DNA of 64,000 bases. Source: Pseudomonas sp. F(2018) (GTDB taxonomy: Bacteria; Pseudomonadota; Gammaproteobacteria; Pseudomonadales; Pseudomonadaceae). Positions 17,425-25,531 of the stretch are shown in pieces. Below the pieces are notes generated by a model. The model saw only the letters and a program-made list of their open reading frames with translations. It was not told the DNA's origin and ran no database searches. A program made the translations under genes and the position numbers. How positions within the stretch are numbered: position 1 is the stretch's first letter; each line of letters begins with the position of its first letter. The stretch covers positions 434,001 through 498,000 of the forward strand of contig NZ_SCOM01000004.1 in assembly GCF_005508865.1 (NCBI RefSeq), written 5' to 3'.

Positions 17425-17718
17425 ATGACCGCCAACGATGAACGTCAGCAATTGAAGGCGATGCTGCAGGGAGCCGGACTCAAGGTCAGCCTGGTTCGGC
17501 TGAAAATCCTCGAAGTGTTGCAACGCAACGACAAGGGCCTGCGCTCGCGGGAGCTGCATGGCTTCCTGCTGCTGGCCGACGAGCAGATTTCCGTACTCAG
17601 CGTGCGCCAGGTGCTCAGCCGCCTCTGCGCCTGTGGCCTGGTGGAACGTGACGAACAGGGCCTGTACCGCCTGCTGCCGGCCCGTGCGCAGACCGGCTCG
17701 GTGGCGCTGGCCGGCTGA
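17425..17718 (+). CDS. Fur-like winged-helix protein lacking the metal-binding domain
   Basis: A 97-residue protein resembling the DNA-binding domain of Fur (LKVSLVRLKILEVLQ, SVRQVLSRLCACGLVERDEQGLYRLL) but ending where the Fur dimerisation/metal domain would begin. It has no HHHxHx2CxxC motif and only two cysteine residues-worth of thiols near LCAC. GGGAG precedes the ATG. It may act as a small repressor or compete with Fur for DNA. There is no sign of a downstream remnant of a metal domain, so the short form appears native. Confidence 0.75.
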   Translation: MTANDERQQLKAMLQGAGLKVSLVRLKILEVLQRNDKGLRSRELHGFLLLADEQISVLSVRQVLSRLCACGLVERDEQGLYRLLPARAQTGSVALAG

Positions 17719-17806
17719 GCCCGCTGCATTTAAATAGCTCGAACCCTCAAGCCCTGCTCGGCTCCAATCGGCATGGGCCAGCCCCTGCCTGGCCGAGGAG
17801 ACGAGC

Positions 17807-18037
17807 ATGTCCATCGATCCGTACCACCCCACCGAGGATCAGAATCCTCATTCGCCCCTGCCGGGGAAGCCCGACCCGCTCAGCCCGGGACAGGTGGACC
17901 TGAACCCCGAGCACCAGCCCGCCCCGGGCAACGACCAGCGGCGCCCGCCCGAACGTGAGCACCGGGGAGCCGAGCGCGCCGTCGGCACTGCCGAGCATGC
18001 GGAGCGCAGCGCCCAGCCCAGCCAGCGCGGCGGCTGA
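17807..18037 (+). CDS. Small proline-rich, probably disordered protein
   Basis: A 76-residue hydrophilic protein rich in Pro, Glu, Arg, Gln and His (DPYHPTEDQNPHSPLPGKPD). GAGGAG lies 7 nt before the ATG. No signal peptide or membrane segment. No family recognised; its composition resembles small stress-associated disordered proteins. Confidence 0.6.
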   Translation: MSIDPYHPTEDQNPHSPLPGKPDPLSPGQVDLNPEHQPAPGNDQRRPPEREHRGAERAVGTAEHAERSAQPSQRGG

Positions 18038-18063
18038 TCGGTTACCGGTTGTCGATTCTTGCG

Positions 18064-18107
18064 GAACATTGGGGCTTTCTGGCGTCAAAAAGCCGAGACC
18101 AATGTTC
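18064..18107 (+). promoter_or_regulatory. Nested stem-loop in the leader of the 18127 gene
   Basis: GAACATTGG at 18064-18072 pairs perfectly with CCAATGTTC at 18099-18107. Inside it GGCTTT (18073-18078) pairs with AAAGCC (18089-18094), leaving a 10-nt apical loop and a GAGA bulge. It lies between two small plus-strand genes and ends a few bases before the Shine-Dalgarno AGGAG of the next one. No T-run follows, so a simple terminator is less likely than a leader structure or transcript-end protector. Confidence 0.5.
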
Positions 18108-18126
18108 ACGCCAGGAGAAGAACTCT

Positions 18127-18363
18127 ATGGACCAGGCCCGAATCACCCGGGAAGAGAGCCGGCTGGCCCGGCTGTCCGCCGAGGCGCACCAGGCGCTGAT
18201 CCAATTCATGAACGAGACGGCGCTGCCCTACACCGCAGAGCAGCAGGCCGAGTGCGAATACCTGAGTCGCTGCGCCGCCAATGCCCGTGAGGCCTACCTC
18301 AAGCTGCGCCGGGCTTCGTCCAGCAGTGCCTCGCGGGCCATCCGCAATCTCTGCTCGGCCTAG
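18127..18363 (+). CDS. Small hypothetical helical protein
   Basis: A 78-residue soluble protein, predicted mostly alpha-helical, starting MDQARITREESRLARLSAE and ending in a Ser/Ala/Arg-rich tail. ATG 18127 is preferred to the earlier in-frame start because AGGAG lies 9-13 nt upstream and the upstream region is occupied by the stem-loop. It ends 1 nt before the end of the convergent YgaP-type gene. Family unknown. Confidence 0.65.
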   Translation: MDQARITREESRLARLSAEAHQALIQFMNETALPYTAEQQAECEYLSRCAANAREAYLKLRRASSSSASRAIRNLCSA

Positions 18364-18364
18364 G

Positions 18365-18691
18365 TCAGCGGCTGTTGAGCAGCGAACGATCGAAGCCGGA
18401 GACCATGGTGTCCGCGCCCAGGGGCGGTTCGATCGCCGGGTCCTGCGGGCCCAGCCGGGCCAAGGCCTCGCGCAGGCGCAGCAGTTCACCCTTGAGGTAG
18501 TGGATCTCGTGATGCGGATCCTGCAGATAGCCTTTCATCACGCAGTGGCCGGTCAGGCCGCGTAGCAGGCCGAGACCGCCCGCGGTGGCCAGGCCGATGC
18601 CACCTATGCCGCCGCGATGCAGACCGCAGGCGAGGCCGGCCAGACCGAAACCGATGGACAGTGCGCGTTCGTAACCTTGGACGTTGTGCAT
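18365..18691 (-). CDS. YgaP-type transmembrane domain protein, paralogue 2
   Basis: A 108-residue protein with the YgaP-like/DUF2892 membrane domain: ERALSIGFGLAGLACGLHRGGI and the hallmark RGLTGHC, then an amphipathic helix (DPHHEIHYLKGELLRLREALA) and a polar tail. It aligns along its whole length with the product of 15588-15998, including GLHRGGI, RG-TGHC, KG-L-DP--EI--L. The leader AGGAGAAACGCC before ATG is shared too. Role unknown; inner membrane. Confidence 0.8.
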   Translation of the reverse strand: MHNVQGYERALSIGFGLAGLACGLHRGGIGGIGLATAGGLGLLRGLTGHCVMKGYLQDPHHEIHYLKGELLRLREALARLGPQDPAIEPPLGADTMVSGFDRSLLNSR

Positions 18692-18814
18692 GGCGTTTCT
18701 CCTGATGGGTTAGTGTGCGACCGGCCGTGCTCCGGCCCGTTCCATCGCCGTGATGAGTGGCGCAGGTGTCCGGGCTTGGCCAGAATGGCGGCTCTTGGTC
18801 TGGGAGTGCCCGAC

Positions 18815-19570
18815 ATGCTTGCTGCGATAGTTCAGGCCCTGCGCGACAGTCGCCACCTGCTGGTGTTCACCGGCGCCGGGGTGTCGGCGGAGAGCGGCAT
18901 TCCCACCTTTCGCGATGCGCTGACCGGTCTGTGGGCACGCTTCGATCCCGCGCGGCTGGCCACGCCCGAGGCGTTCGCGGCCGACCCGGACCTGGTCTGG
19001 GGCTGGTACGAATGGCGTCGCCAGCGGGTGCTGCGCGCCATGCCCAACCCGGCGCACCGGGCCATCGCCGAGCTGGCGGGCCGGGTGCCGCGCCTGACCC
19101 TGGTGACACAGAACGTCGACGACCTGCACGAGCGTGCCGGCAGCGCGGAGGTGATCCATCTGCACGGCAGCCTGCAGGCGCCGCGCTGTTTCGATTGCGC
19201 CGCGCCCTACAGCGGCCTTGCCCGCGAGCTGGACGAGCCGGAGGAGGGCAGGCGCCTGCCGCCGCCACGCTGCGAGCGTTGTGGCGGGCCGGTGCGCCCG
19301 GGCGTGGTGTGGTTCGGCGAATCGATGCCTGAGGCCGCTCTGCAGCAGGCCTTCGCGGCGGCCGCCGAGTGCGACCTGCTGTTGTCGATCGGCACCTCGG
19401 GGCTGGTCTATCCGGCGGCTCAGGTGCCGCAGATCGCCGCGCGCCATGGCGCCTGCGTGGTGCACATCAACCCACAGCCGGTGGCGCCTGGCGGGCCGCG
19501 CGAATACAGCCTGCCGGGCGCCGCCGGGGTGGTGCTGCCGCAGCTGCTGCAGGCGGCCTTCACCGACTGA
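18815..19570 (+). CDS. cobB: NAD-dependent protein deacylase (CobB-type sirtuin)
   Basis: A 251-residue sirtuin: GAGVSAESGIPTFRD (NAD binding), TQNVDDLHERAGS, catalytic His in HLHGS, and the zinc knuckle CFDC...CERC. Y65-E-W-R68 matches the YxxR pattern that lets SIRT5/CobB-type enzymes remove succinyl and malonyl groups. The start at 18815 has GGGAG upstream; an in-frame ATG at 18785 is the alternative and adds ten residues. Its TGA abuts the TCA of the convergent lipoprotein gene, forming a TGATCA junction with no spacer. Confidence 0.92.
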   Translation: MLAAIVQALRDSRHLLVFTGAGVSAESGIPTFRDALTGLWARFDPARLATPEAFAADPDLVWGWYEWRRQRVLRAMPNPAHRAIAELAGRVPRLTLVTQNVDDLHERAGSAEVIHLHGSLQAPRCFDCAAPYSGLARELDEPEEGRRLPPPRCERCGGPVRPGVVWFGESMPEAALQQAFAAAAECDLLLSIGTSGLVYPAAQVPQIAARHGACVVHINPQPVAPGGPREYSLPGAAGVVLPQLLQAAFTD

Positions 19571-19876
19571 TCAGGTCTCGATCATGTCCTGTTGCGGCTG
19601 TTGTTCGGCCTCTTGCTCAGGTGTGTCCTGCTCGGCTTTCGGCTGCGCCTGGTCCAGCCATTCGCGGGTGCCTTCCTGGGCCTGATCGACCTTGTCGTTG
19701 AGCTGCTCGACCTGTTCATCGAGCCCCTTGAGGGTTTCGCCCAGGCTCTCTTTCACCTGATCGACGGCGGCCTGTTCGACTTTCTCGGCGAAGCTCTCGG
19801 CAGCCTGTTCGGCGGTGTCGCAGCCGGCCAGGGCGAACAGGCCCAGGCCGAGCAGCAGTGGTTTGATGGGGGACAT
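19571..19876 (-). CDS. Small coiled-coil lipoprotein
   Basis: A 101-residue lipoprotein: signal MSPIKPLLLGLGLFALAGC, then an acidic heptad-like helix (AEQAAESFAEKVEQAAVDQV...LNDKVDQAQ) and a Glu/Gln/Pro-rich tail. ATG 19876 is preferred for AGGAG upstream. It lies 18 nt after the TerC gene on the same strand, so is probably co-transcribed. Function unknown; likely anchored to a membrane facing the periplasm. Confidence 0.75.
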   Translation of the reverse strand: MSPIKPLLLGLGLFALAGCDTAEQAAESFAEKVEQAAVDQVKESLGETLKGLDEQVEQLNDKVDQAQEGTREWLDQAQPKAEQDTPEQEAEQQPQQDMIET

Positions 19877-19894
19877 GATGAAACTCCTCTGCAA

Positions 19895-20887
19895 TCAGGA
19901 TTCGAGCTTGTGGGCGGGCTGGTTGCGGGTCTTCCACAGCGACAGCAGCACGCCACCGGCCAGCAGGCCCACGGTCACGCTGAGCGAGATCACGGCCGGT
20001 ACCTTACCGATGATGCCGTGCAGGAAGATCTTGCCGCCGATGAACACCAGCACCAGGGCCAGGGCGTACTTCAGGTAGGCGAAGCGGTGGATCATCGCGG
20101 CCAGGGCGAAGTACAGGGCGCGCAGGCCGAGGATGGCGAAGATGTTCGAGGTGTAGACGATGAACGGATCCTGGGTGATGGCGAAGATCGCCGGCACGCT
20201 GTCCACGGCGAACACCAGGTCGGCCAGCTCGATCAGGATCAGGGCCAGGAACAGCGGGGTGATCCACAGCTTGAGCTTGCCGCTGGCGTCTTCCTGGCGC
20301 ACGAAGAATTTCTGCTCGTGCAGGCGGTCGGTCACCGGCAGGTGGTTACGCAGCCAGTTGACGAAGCGGTTCTTCGACAGGTCCGGCTCGTCGTCGACCT
20401 TGGAGAACAGCATCTTCACGCCGGTCAGCAGCAGGAAGGCGCCGAACACGTAGAGGATCCAGTCGAACTCGCTGATCAGCGCGGCGCCCAGGCCGATCAT
20501 GATGGCGCGCAGCACGATCACGCCCATGATTCCCCAGAACAGCACCTTGTGCTGGTACTGCCGCGGGATGGCCAGGAAGCTGAAGATCAGCGCCATGACG
20601 AACACGTTGTCCATCGACAGCGACTTCTCGATGAGGAAGCCGGTGAGGTAGTCCATGCTGGCATCGCCGCCCTTCTGGAAGAACACCCAGACGGCGAACA
20701 GCAGGCCCATGGAGATGTAGCCGGCGGACAGCAGCAGGCTCTCCTTGACGCCGATGTCGCGGTTGTCGCGGTGCAGGATGCCGAGGTCGAAGGCCAGCAG
20801 GGCGGCTACCAGGGCGAAGAAGGTCAGCCACAGCCAGGTGGCGGTGCCGAGCAGGTCGGCGAAGAGAAACGAATCTAGGGCAGTCAT
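19895..20887 (-). CDS. alx: TerC/Alx family membrane protein
   Basis: A 330-residue protein with about nine membrane segments and the TerC family signatures EKSLSMDNVFVMALIF and ELADLVFAVDSVPAIFAI, containing the acidic residues implicated in metal binding. The length and order match E. coli Alx, linked to manganese export and alkaline response. The Shine-Dalgarno is exceptionally strong (AAAGGAGGGG), directly preceded by an inverted repeat. I did not find the conserved core of a yybP-ykoY manganese riboswitch in the 140 nt upstream. Confidence 0.9.
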   Translation of the reverse strand: MTALDSFLFADLLGTATWLWLTFFALVAALLAFDLGILHRDNRDIGVKESLLLSAGYISMGLLFAVWVFFQKGGDASMDYLTGFLIEKSLSMDNVFVMALIFSFLAIPRQYQHKVLFWGIMGVIVLRAIMIGLGAALISEFDWILYVFGAFLLLTGVKMLFSKVDDEPDLSKNRFVNWLRNHLPVTDRLHEQKFFVRQEDASGKLKLWITPLFLALILIELADLVFAVDSVPAIFAITQDPFIVYTSNIFAILGLRALYFALAAMIHRFAYLKYALALVLVFIGGKIFLHGIIGKVPAVISLSVTVGLLAGGVLLSLWKTRNQPAHKLES

Positions 20888-20901
20888 GAGCCCCTCCTTT
20901 A

Positions 20902-20926
20902 AGTCGTAGTTGTACCAACTATGACT
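20902..20926. promoter_or_regulatory. Inverted repeat directly upstream of the alx Shine-Dalgarno
   Basis: AGTC-g-TAGTTG at 20902-20912 and CAACTA-t-GACT at 20916-20926 form an 11-position dyad with a single mismatch around a TAC centre. On the minus-strand transcript it would end three nucleotides before AAAGGAGGGG. It may be a protein operator or an RNA hairpin controlling ribosome access. Confidence 0.5.
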
Positions 20927-21035
20927 CCGACATGGCGGCGGCTAGCCGTCAGAGGGGCCCGGTGTCACGGCTGCGGAGGATAAGGAAATTCCGCCGAGCC
21001 TCAAGCAGCGGGTGTTTGCAAAGTGTGTACGGCCC

Positions 21036-23330
21036 CTAGGGATCGACCGGTTCCAGGCTCGCCTGGTAGCGGCTGCGCTCGACCTGCCACCAGCTGGGCA
21101 GCAGCTGGCGCACTTCGCCACGGGTGAAACGGTCGTCCAGCAGGTAGACCACGCCCTGGTCCTCGGTGGTGCGGATCACCCGACCGGCGGCCTGCACCAC
21201 CTTCTGCAGGCCCGGGTAGAGATAGGCGTAGTCGTAGCCGTTGCCAAACATCTGCTGCATGCGCGCCTTCACTTCCTCGTTGACCGGGTTGACCTGCGGC
21301 AGGCCGAGGGTGGCGATAAAGGCGCCGATCAGACGCTTGCCGGGCAGGTCGATACCCTCGCCGAAGGCGCCGCCGAGCACGGCGAAGCCGATGCCCCGGG
21401 AGCCCTCACTGAAGCGTTCGAGAAAGGCCTGGCGCTCGGCCTCGTTCATGCTGCGCGACTGTGCCCACACCGGGATGTCCGGGTGAGCGCGGCGGAAGTT
21501 GTCCAGGGCCTGCTCCAGGTAGGCGTAGCTGCTGAAGAAGGCCAGGTAGTTGCCCGGCTGTTCGCGGAACTGGCGGGCCACCAGGTCGGTGATGGGCGCC
21601 AGGCTGGTCTCGCGATGCTGGTAGCGGGTCGACAGGTTGGCCAGCGCCTGGACCCTGAGCTGCTCGGCGCTGAACGGCGACTGCACCTCCAGCCACTGCC
21701 AGTCGCGCGGCAGGCCGAGCAGGTCGGCGTGATAGTGGCCGGGGCTGAGGGTGGCGGAGAACAGCGTGGCGCTGTGGGCGTTGGCGAAGCGCTCGGCGAG
21801 GAAGCGCGCCGGCACGATGTTGCGCAGGCACAGGGTCGACAGGCTGCGGCTGCTGCGGGAGTCGTGGCGGGTGATGTCGAACAGCGAGTGCGGGCCGAAG
21901 GCCTCGGCCAGGCGGCAGAACAGCATGGCGTCGAGGTAGAAGCGCAGCAACGCGGCCTGGTTGCCCTCGGGCTGGTCGGTGAGGTGGTCGGTAATGGCGC
22001 TCACCGCCTTGTGCAGGGCGACGATGAACAGGTCGGAGATGGCCGGATAGATCTGGTACGGCACTTCCTGATCGCGGTGCAGCTGGTTCCAGTGCCGGCC
22101 GACGCGCTCCAGCACGCCCTTGAGGCCGGCCGGGGCGACCTTGCGCAGGGCGTTGAACTCGGCCTGGTCCAGCTCGGCGCTGTACATGCCGCGGGCGCGG
22201 TCGATCAGGTTGTGCGCCTCGTCCACCAGCAGGGTGACCTTCCAGCCATTGAGCACGGTCAGGCCGTGGAGCAGGGCGGTCATGTCGAAGTAGTAGTTGT
22301 AGTCGCCGACCACCACATCGCTCCAGCGGCATAGCTCCTGGGACAGGTAGTAGGGGCAGACCTGGTGCGCCAGGGCGATCTCGCGCACGGCCTCCTGGGT
22401 CAGCCAGCGGCGTTCGAGGGCGGCGGCGCGGGCGGCCGGCAGGCGGTCGTAGAAGCCCTTGGCCAGCGGGCAGGAGTCGCCGTGACAGGCCTTGTCCAGG
22501 TGTTCGCAGGCCTTGTCACGGGCCACGTGCTCCAGCACCCGCAGCGGCATGTTTTCCTCTTGCGCGCGCAGGCTGGCCAGGGCGTCCAGCGCCAGGCGCC
22601 GGCCCGGGGTCTTGGCGGTGAGGAAGAACAGGCGGTCCAGATCCTGGCCGGGAAACGCCTTGAGCTGCGGGAACAGGGTGGCCAGGGTCTTGCCGATGCC
22701 GGTCGTGGCCTGGGCCAGCAGGAAGTCGCCATCGCGGGCGGCGCGGTACACGGATTCGGCGAGCTGGCGCTGGCCGCGGCGGAAACTCGGGTAGGGGAAG
22801 CGCAGCGTCTCCAGGCTGGCGTTGCGCGCCTCGCGGTGTGCGGTCTCCTGCTCGGCCCAGGCGACGAAGCGTGCGCACTGCAGCTCGAAGAAAGTCTTCA
22901 GCTCGGCGGCGTCGAAACGCTCGCGAAACACCGTCTCCTTCTGCGACAGCACGTTGAAATACACCACCGCCAGGTCGATGTGCGGCAGCTCCAGCGCGTC
23001 GCACAGCAGCCAGCCGTAGACCTTGACCTGGGCCCAGTGCAGCACCCGGTGGTTGTCCGGTATGCGCGCCACGTCGCCGCGGTGGGTCTTGATCTCCTCC
23101 AGCAGGTTCTGCGCCGGGTCGTAGCCGTCGGCGCGACCGCTGACCCGCAGGCCCGGATACTCGCCGGCCAGCGGCAGTTCGGCGAGGTAGCCGGCGCCGC
23201 GCCGATCGACCACCGTGCTGTGCCCGGCCATGCCCTCGGCGGCGGTGGGTGCGGGAGTGAAGCGCAGGTCGAGGTCGCCCTGCTTGGCGGTGAACTCGCA
23301 CAGCGCGCGCACGGCCACGGCATAGCTCAC
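21036..23330 (-). CDS. XPD/DinG-type helicase with N-terminal nuclease-like domain
   Basis: A 764-residue protein. Residues about 55-85 carry a PDDEXK-like pattern (VSGRADGYDP...LLEEIKT). The helicase part has Walker A TTGIGKT, four clustered cysteines (CEHLDKACHGDSC...CPYY) suitable for an XPD-type 4Fe-4S cluster, LLVDEAHNL as the DEAH box, and a C-terminal QAAGRVIRT motif. It should unwind DNA 5' to 3'. The first codons overlap the end of the FAN1 gene by 4 nt, so the two are made together and probably act in the same repair step. Confidence 0.88.
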   Translation of the reverse strand: MSYAVAVRALCEFTAKQGDLDLRFTPAPTAAEGMAGHSTVVDRRGAGYLAELPLAGEYPGLRVSGRADGYDPAQNLLEEIKTHRGDVARIPDNHRVLHWAQVKVYGWLLCDALELPHIDLAVVYFNVLSQKETVFRERFDAAELKTFFELQCARFVAWAEQETAHREARNASLETLRFPYPSFRRGQRQLAESVYRAARDGDFLLAQATTGIGKTLATLFPQLKAFPGQDLDRLFFLTAKTPGRRLALDALASLRAQEENMPLRVLEHVARDKACEHLDKACHGDSCPLAKGFYDRLPAARAAALERRWLTQEAVREIALAHQVCPYYLSQELCRWSDVVVGDYNYYFDMTALLHGLTVLNGWKVTLLVDEAHNLIDRARGMYSAELDQAEFNALRKVAPAGLKGVLERVGRHWNQLHRDQEVPYQIYPAISDLFIVALHKAVSAITDHLTDQPEGNQAALLRFYLDAMLFCRLAEAFGPHSLFDITRHDSRSSRSLSTLCLRNIVPARFLAERFANAHSATLFSATLSPGHYHADLLGLPRDWQWLEVQSPFSAEQLRVQALANLSTRYQHRETSLAPITDLVARQFREQPGNYLAFFSSYAYLEQALDNFRRAHPDIPVWAQSRSMNEAERQAFLERFSEGSRGIGFAVLGGAFGEGIDLPGKRLIGAFIATLGLPQVNPVNEEVKARMQQMFGNGYDYAYLYPGLQKVVQAAGRVIRTTEDQGVVYLLDDRFTRGEVRQLLPSWWQVERSRYQASLEPVDP

Positions 23331-24967
23331 GCGGGCGCGCTCCAGCGCACGTAGCAGACGTCCACCGGCATGCCGTGCTGGGCGCAGAAGGCCAGCCAGC
23401 GCTTCTGGTTGTCCTGCAGGCGGTCGCCGGGGCCCTTCACCTCGATCATCCGGTAGCGCCGTTCGGCCGGCCAGAATTGGATCAGGTCCGGCATGCCGGC
23501 ACGGTTGGCGCGGATGTCGCCGAGCAGGCGTTCGAACCAGGCGCGCAGGTGCGCCGGTGGCAGGCAGTGCAGGGCGGTCTCCAGCAGCTCGGGGGTGAGC
23601 ACCGCCCAGTGCACGAAGGGCGAGACGATGCCGTGCTTGGCCGCGTAGGTGGCACGAATCGCCTCGGCGTGGCTGCCGTCATCGAGCAGCGCCAGGCAGC
23701 GTTCGAACAGCCCATGGCGGCGGCTGCGGAAGTCGCCGTCGTGCAGGTCCACCGGCCCGGCGTGGAAGGGGTGGAAGAATGCACCGGGCAGCGGGGCGAA
23801 GATCGCCTCCCAGCACAGCAGGCCGAACAGGCTGCAGACCAGGGTGTTTTCCACGTAGAAGGCCGGCGCCTGCTCGTCGTGCAGGTGCTGCTGCACCGCC
23901 CATTCCACGCTCAGTTCCAGCGGCTGCGGCAGCTCCAGTTCGAGCAGCCCGGCCTCGGCCGGGGGCCTGCGTGGCTGCTTGGGCAGGCCGAGCTGGCGCT
24001 GCAGGCGCGGCAGGGCGCGCTCCAGCGCCTGGGTTTCGGCATCGTTGTGCGGGGAGAGCAGGGCAGCAGTCGCCAGGTCGTGGGCCTGCCGGAACTCGCC
24101 GAGCTTTTCCAGCACGCGCACCCGGCGCTGGCGTGCCTCGCCATGGCTGCTGATGGTGTACAGGGCGGCGGCCTCGGCCAGCTCGCCCTCGCGCTCCAGC
24201 TGCTGGCCGAGGTGGAACAGCAGCTTGGCGTGGCGCCGCACCAGGTGGGGGTTGTCGCTGGCAAAGTCGCCCAGTTCGAGCAGCACCTCGGCAACCGGCA
24301 GGCCCGCCTCGAACAGCTCGCGGCAGTGCTGCAGGTGCAGGTAACGGTCGACATCGAGTCGGCTGCGGAAGCCGCGCGAGTCGTTGCCGATGGCCACGCT
24401 CTCGTAGCGGTAGATGCCCAGCTCGGCCAGCACGAACTCGGACCAGTCCTGCGCCAGGTTGCCGAAGAACAGCAGGCGCAGGCGATCGCACAGCGGGCCG
24501 ACGGTCAGGCTGTAGAGCAGGTCCAGCCCTGCGCTCCACTGGGCGAAGGTGCGCGCCGTCGGGTGCGATTCGCGCAGCGCCTCCAGCAGCGCGCTCTTCT
24601 TCAGGCTGCGCAGCGCCCGGGCCTCGGCGAAGGTGGCGAGCAGCTCGTCCTTGCGCAGCAGGGCGAACAGCGTGTCCAGCTCCAGCTCGGCATCCTCGAT
24701 CAGCCAGCCCAGGCTCAGCAGCGGGGCGGCCGCCGCAGCGATATCGCCGATCTCCGCATAGGCCAGCTTGCCCGCGCGGAAATGCGGGCCCTTGCGCATG
24801 ACCAGGCGCACCAGCAGCGCCTGGGAGGCTTCCGGCAGCGTGCGGAAATGCGCCACAAAGGCTTGCTCGTCCGCGTCCAGCAGGTCGGCATAGCGCTGCT
24901 CGATCCAGGCCAGCGCCGTGCGGAAGTTGCTGAGGTAGTAGAGGGGGAAGTCGAGCGGCGCGAGCAT
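23327..24967 (-). CDS. FAN1-type VRR-NUC structure-specific nuclease
   Basis: A 546-residue protein with an N-terminal SAP-like/helical region, a TPR-like middle (LLFHLGQQLEREGELAEAAALY), and a C-terminal VRR-NUC domain: G-M-P-D494-L-I-Q-F-W, E509-V-K511-G, followed by DNQKRWL. This is the layout of bacterial FAN1, a 5'-flap endo/exonuclease acting on interstrand crosslinks. It is first of two genes with the helicase. A LexA-like box lies 10 nt upstream of its ATG. Confidence 0.92.
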   Translation of the reverse strand: MLAPLDFPLYYLSNFRTALAWIEQRYADLLDADEQAFVAHFRTLPEASQALLVRLVMRKGPHFRAGKLAYAEIGDIAAAAAPLLSLGWLIEDAELELDTLFALLRKDELLATFAEARALRSLKKSALLEALRESHPTARTFAQWSAGLDLLYSLTVGPLCDRLRLLFFGNLAQDWSEFVLAELGIYRYESVAIGNDSRGFRSRLDVDRYLHLQHCRELFEAGLPVAEVLLELGDFASDNPHLVRRHAKLLFHLGQQLEREGELAEAAALYTISSHGEARQRRVRVLEKLGEFRQAHDLATAALLSPHNDAETQALERALPRLQRQLGLPKQPRRPPAEAGLLELELPQPLELSVEWAVQQHLHDEQAPAFYVENTLVCSLFGLLCWEAIFAPLPGAFFHPFHAGPVDLHDGDFRSRRHGLFERCLALLDDGSHAEAIRATYAAKHGIVSPFVHWAVLTPELLETALHCLPPAHLRAWFERLLGDIRANRAGMPDLIQFWPAERRYRMIEVKGPGDRLQDNQKRWLAFCAQHGMPVDVCYVRWSAPA

Positions 24968-24976
24968 GGTGCTGTA

Positions 24977-24992
24977 CTGGCTTTATATACAG
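24977..24992 (-). promoter_or_regulatory. LexA (SOS) box upstream of the FAN1-helicase operon
   Basis: CTG-GCTTTATATA-CAG at 24977-24992 matches the gammaproteobacterial LexA consensus CTGTATATATATACAG at 13 of 16 positions, including both CTG/CAG arms. It sits 10 nt before the FAN1 start, where binding would block transcription or initiation. Confidence 0.6.
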
Positions 24993-25149
24993 GTAAGGGT
25001 GCGCGACGCGGTCTGTTCATGCAACCCCGGCCCGACCGTCTGCACTGCCGCTTGGCTTATTGGCTGAACCCTTGTTCCCGCTGACCACTCGAATTCTGTA
25101 CGCACGCGTCTGGCCCGGTGGTCAGGCACGCACTACGCAGGAGATCAGC

Positions 25150-25380
25150 ATGGCGCAATGGACCATCACTTACAGCAAGGACAACAACACCAGCACGCTG
25201 GATATGCAGGCCGGTCACAGGCCGGAAATGGAGGAGGCCGTGGAGCATCTGTTGGCCTGGGCCAGAGAGAACCTGGAGCAGGGCGATTTCGGCGATGGCC
25301 AGGACAAGCGCAGCAGCGAACCGGCGGTGCTGCTGCTGCGTCACTACGGCATCACCATCACCGGCATCGCCGGCAGCTGA
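25150..25380 (+). CDS. Small hypothetical protein
   Basis: A 76-residue acidic protein beginning MAQWTITYSKDNNTSTLDMQ and ending with a hydrophobic strand (VLLLRHYGITITGIAGS). ATG 25150 has AGGAG 7 nt upstream; the frame starting at 25060 has no ribosome site. No signal peptide. Family not recognised; composition suggests a small globular alpha/beta protein. Confidence 0.7.
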   Translation: MAQWTITYSKDNNTSTLDMQAGHRPEMEEAVEHLLAWARENLEQGDFGDGQDKRSSEPAVLLLRHYGITITGIAGS

Positions 25381-25531
25381 AGCGCAGCGGGGCACGCGGC
25401 CATTCGTCCGCAGCGGCGGAAAAAACATGAAACCGCACGGCGGCCTGCCCACTCAGTCACTCTGAGGCGCCATCGAAACCGTATGAAAGATGTGTGTCTC
25501 ACATCCAACGACTGAAGAGATGGAGGTCATC

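Noticed and set aside
20888..21030. yybP-ykoY (PRE) riboswitch upstream of alx
   Set aside because: I looked for the conserved helices and loops of the class and did not see them; only a simple dyad is supported.
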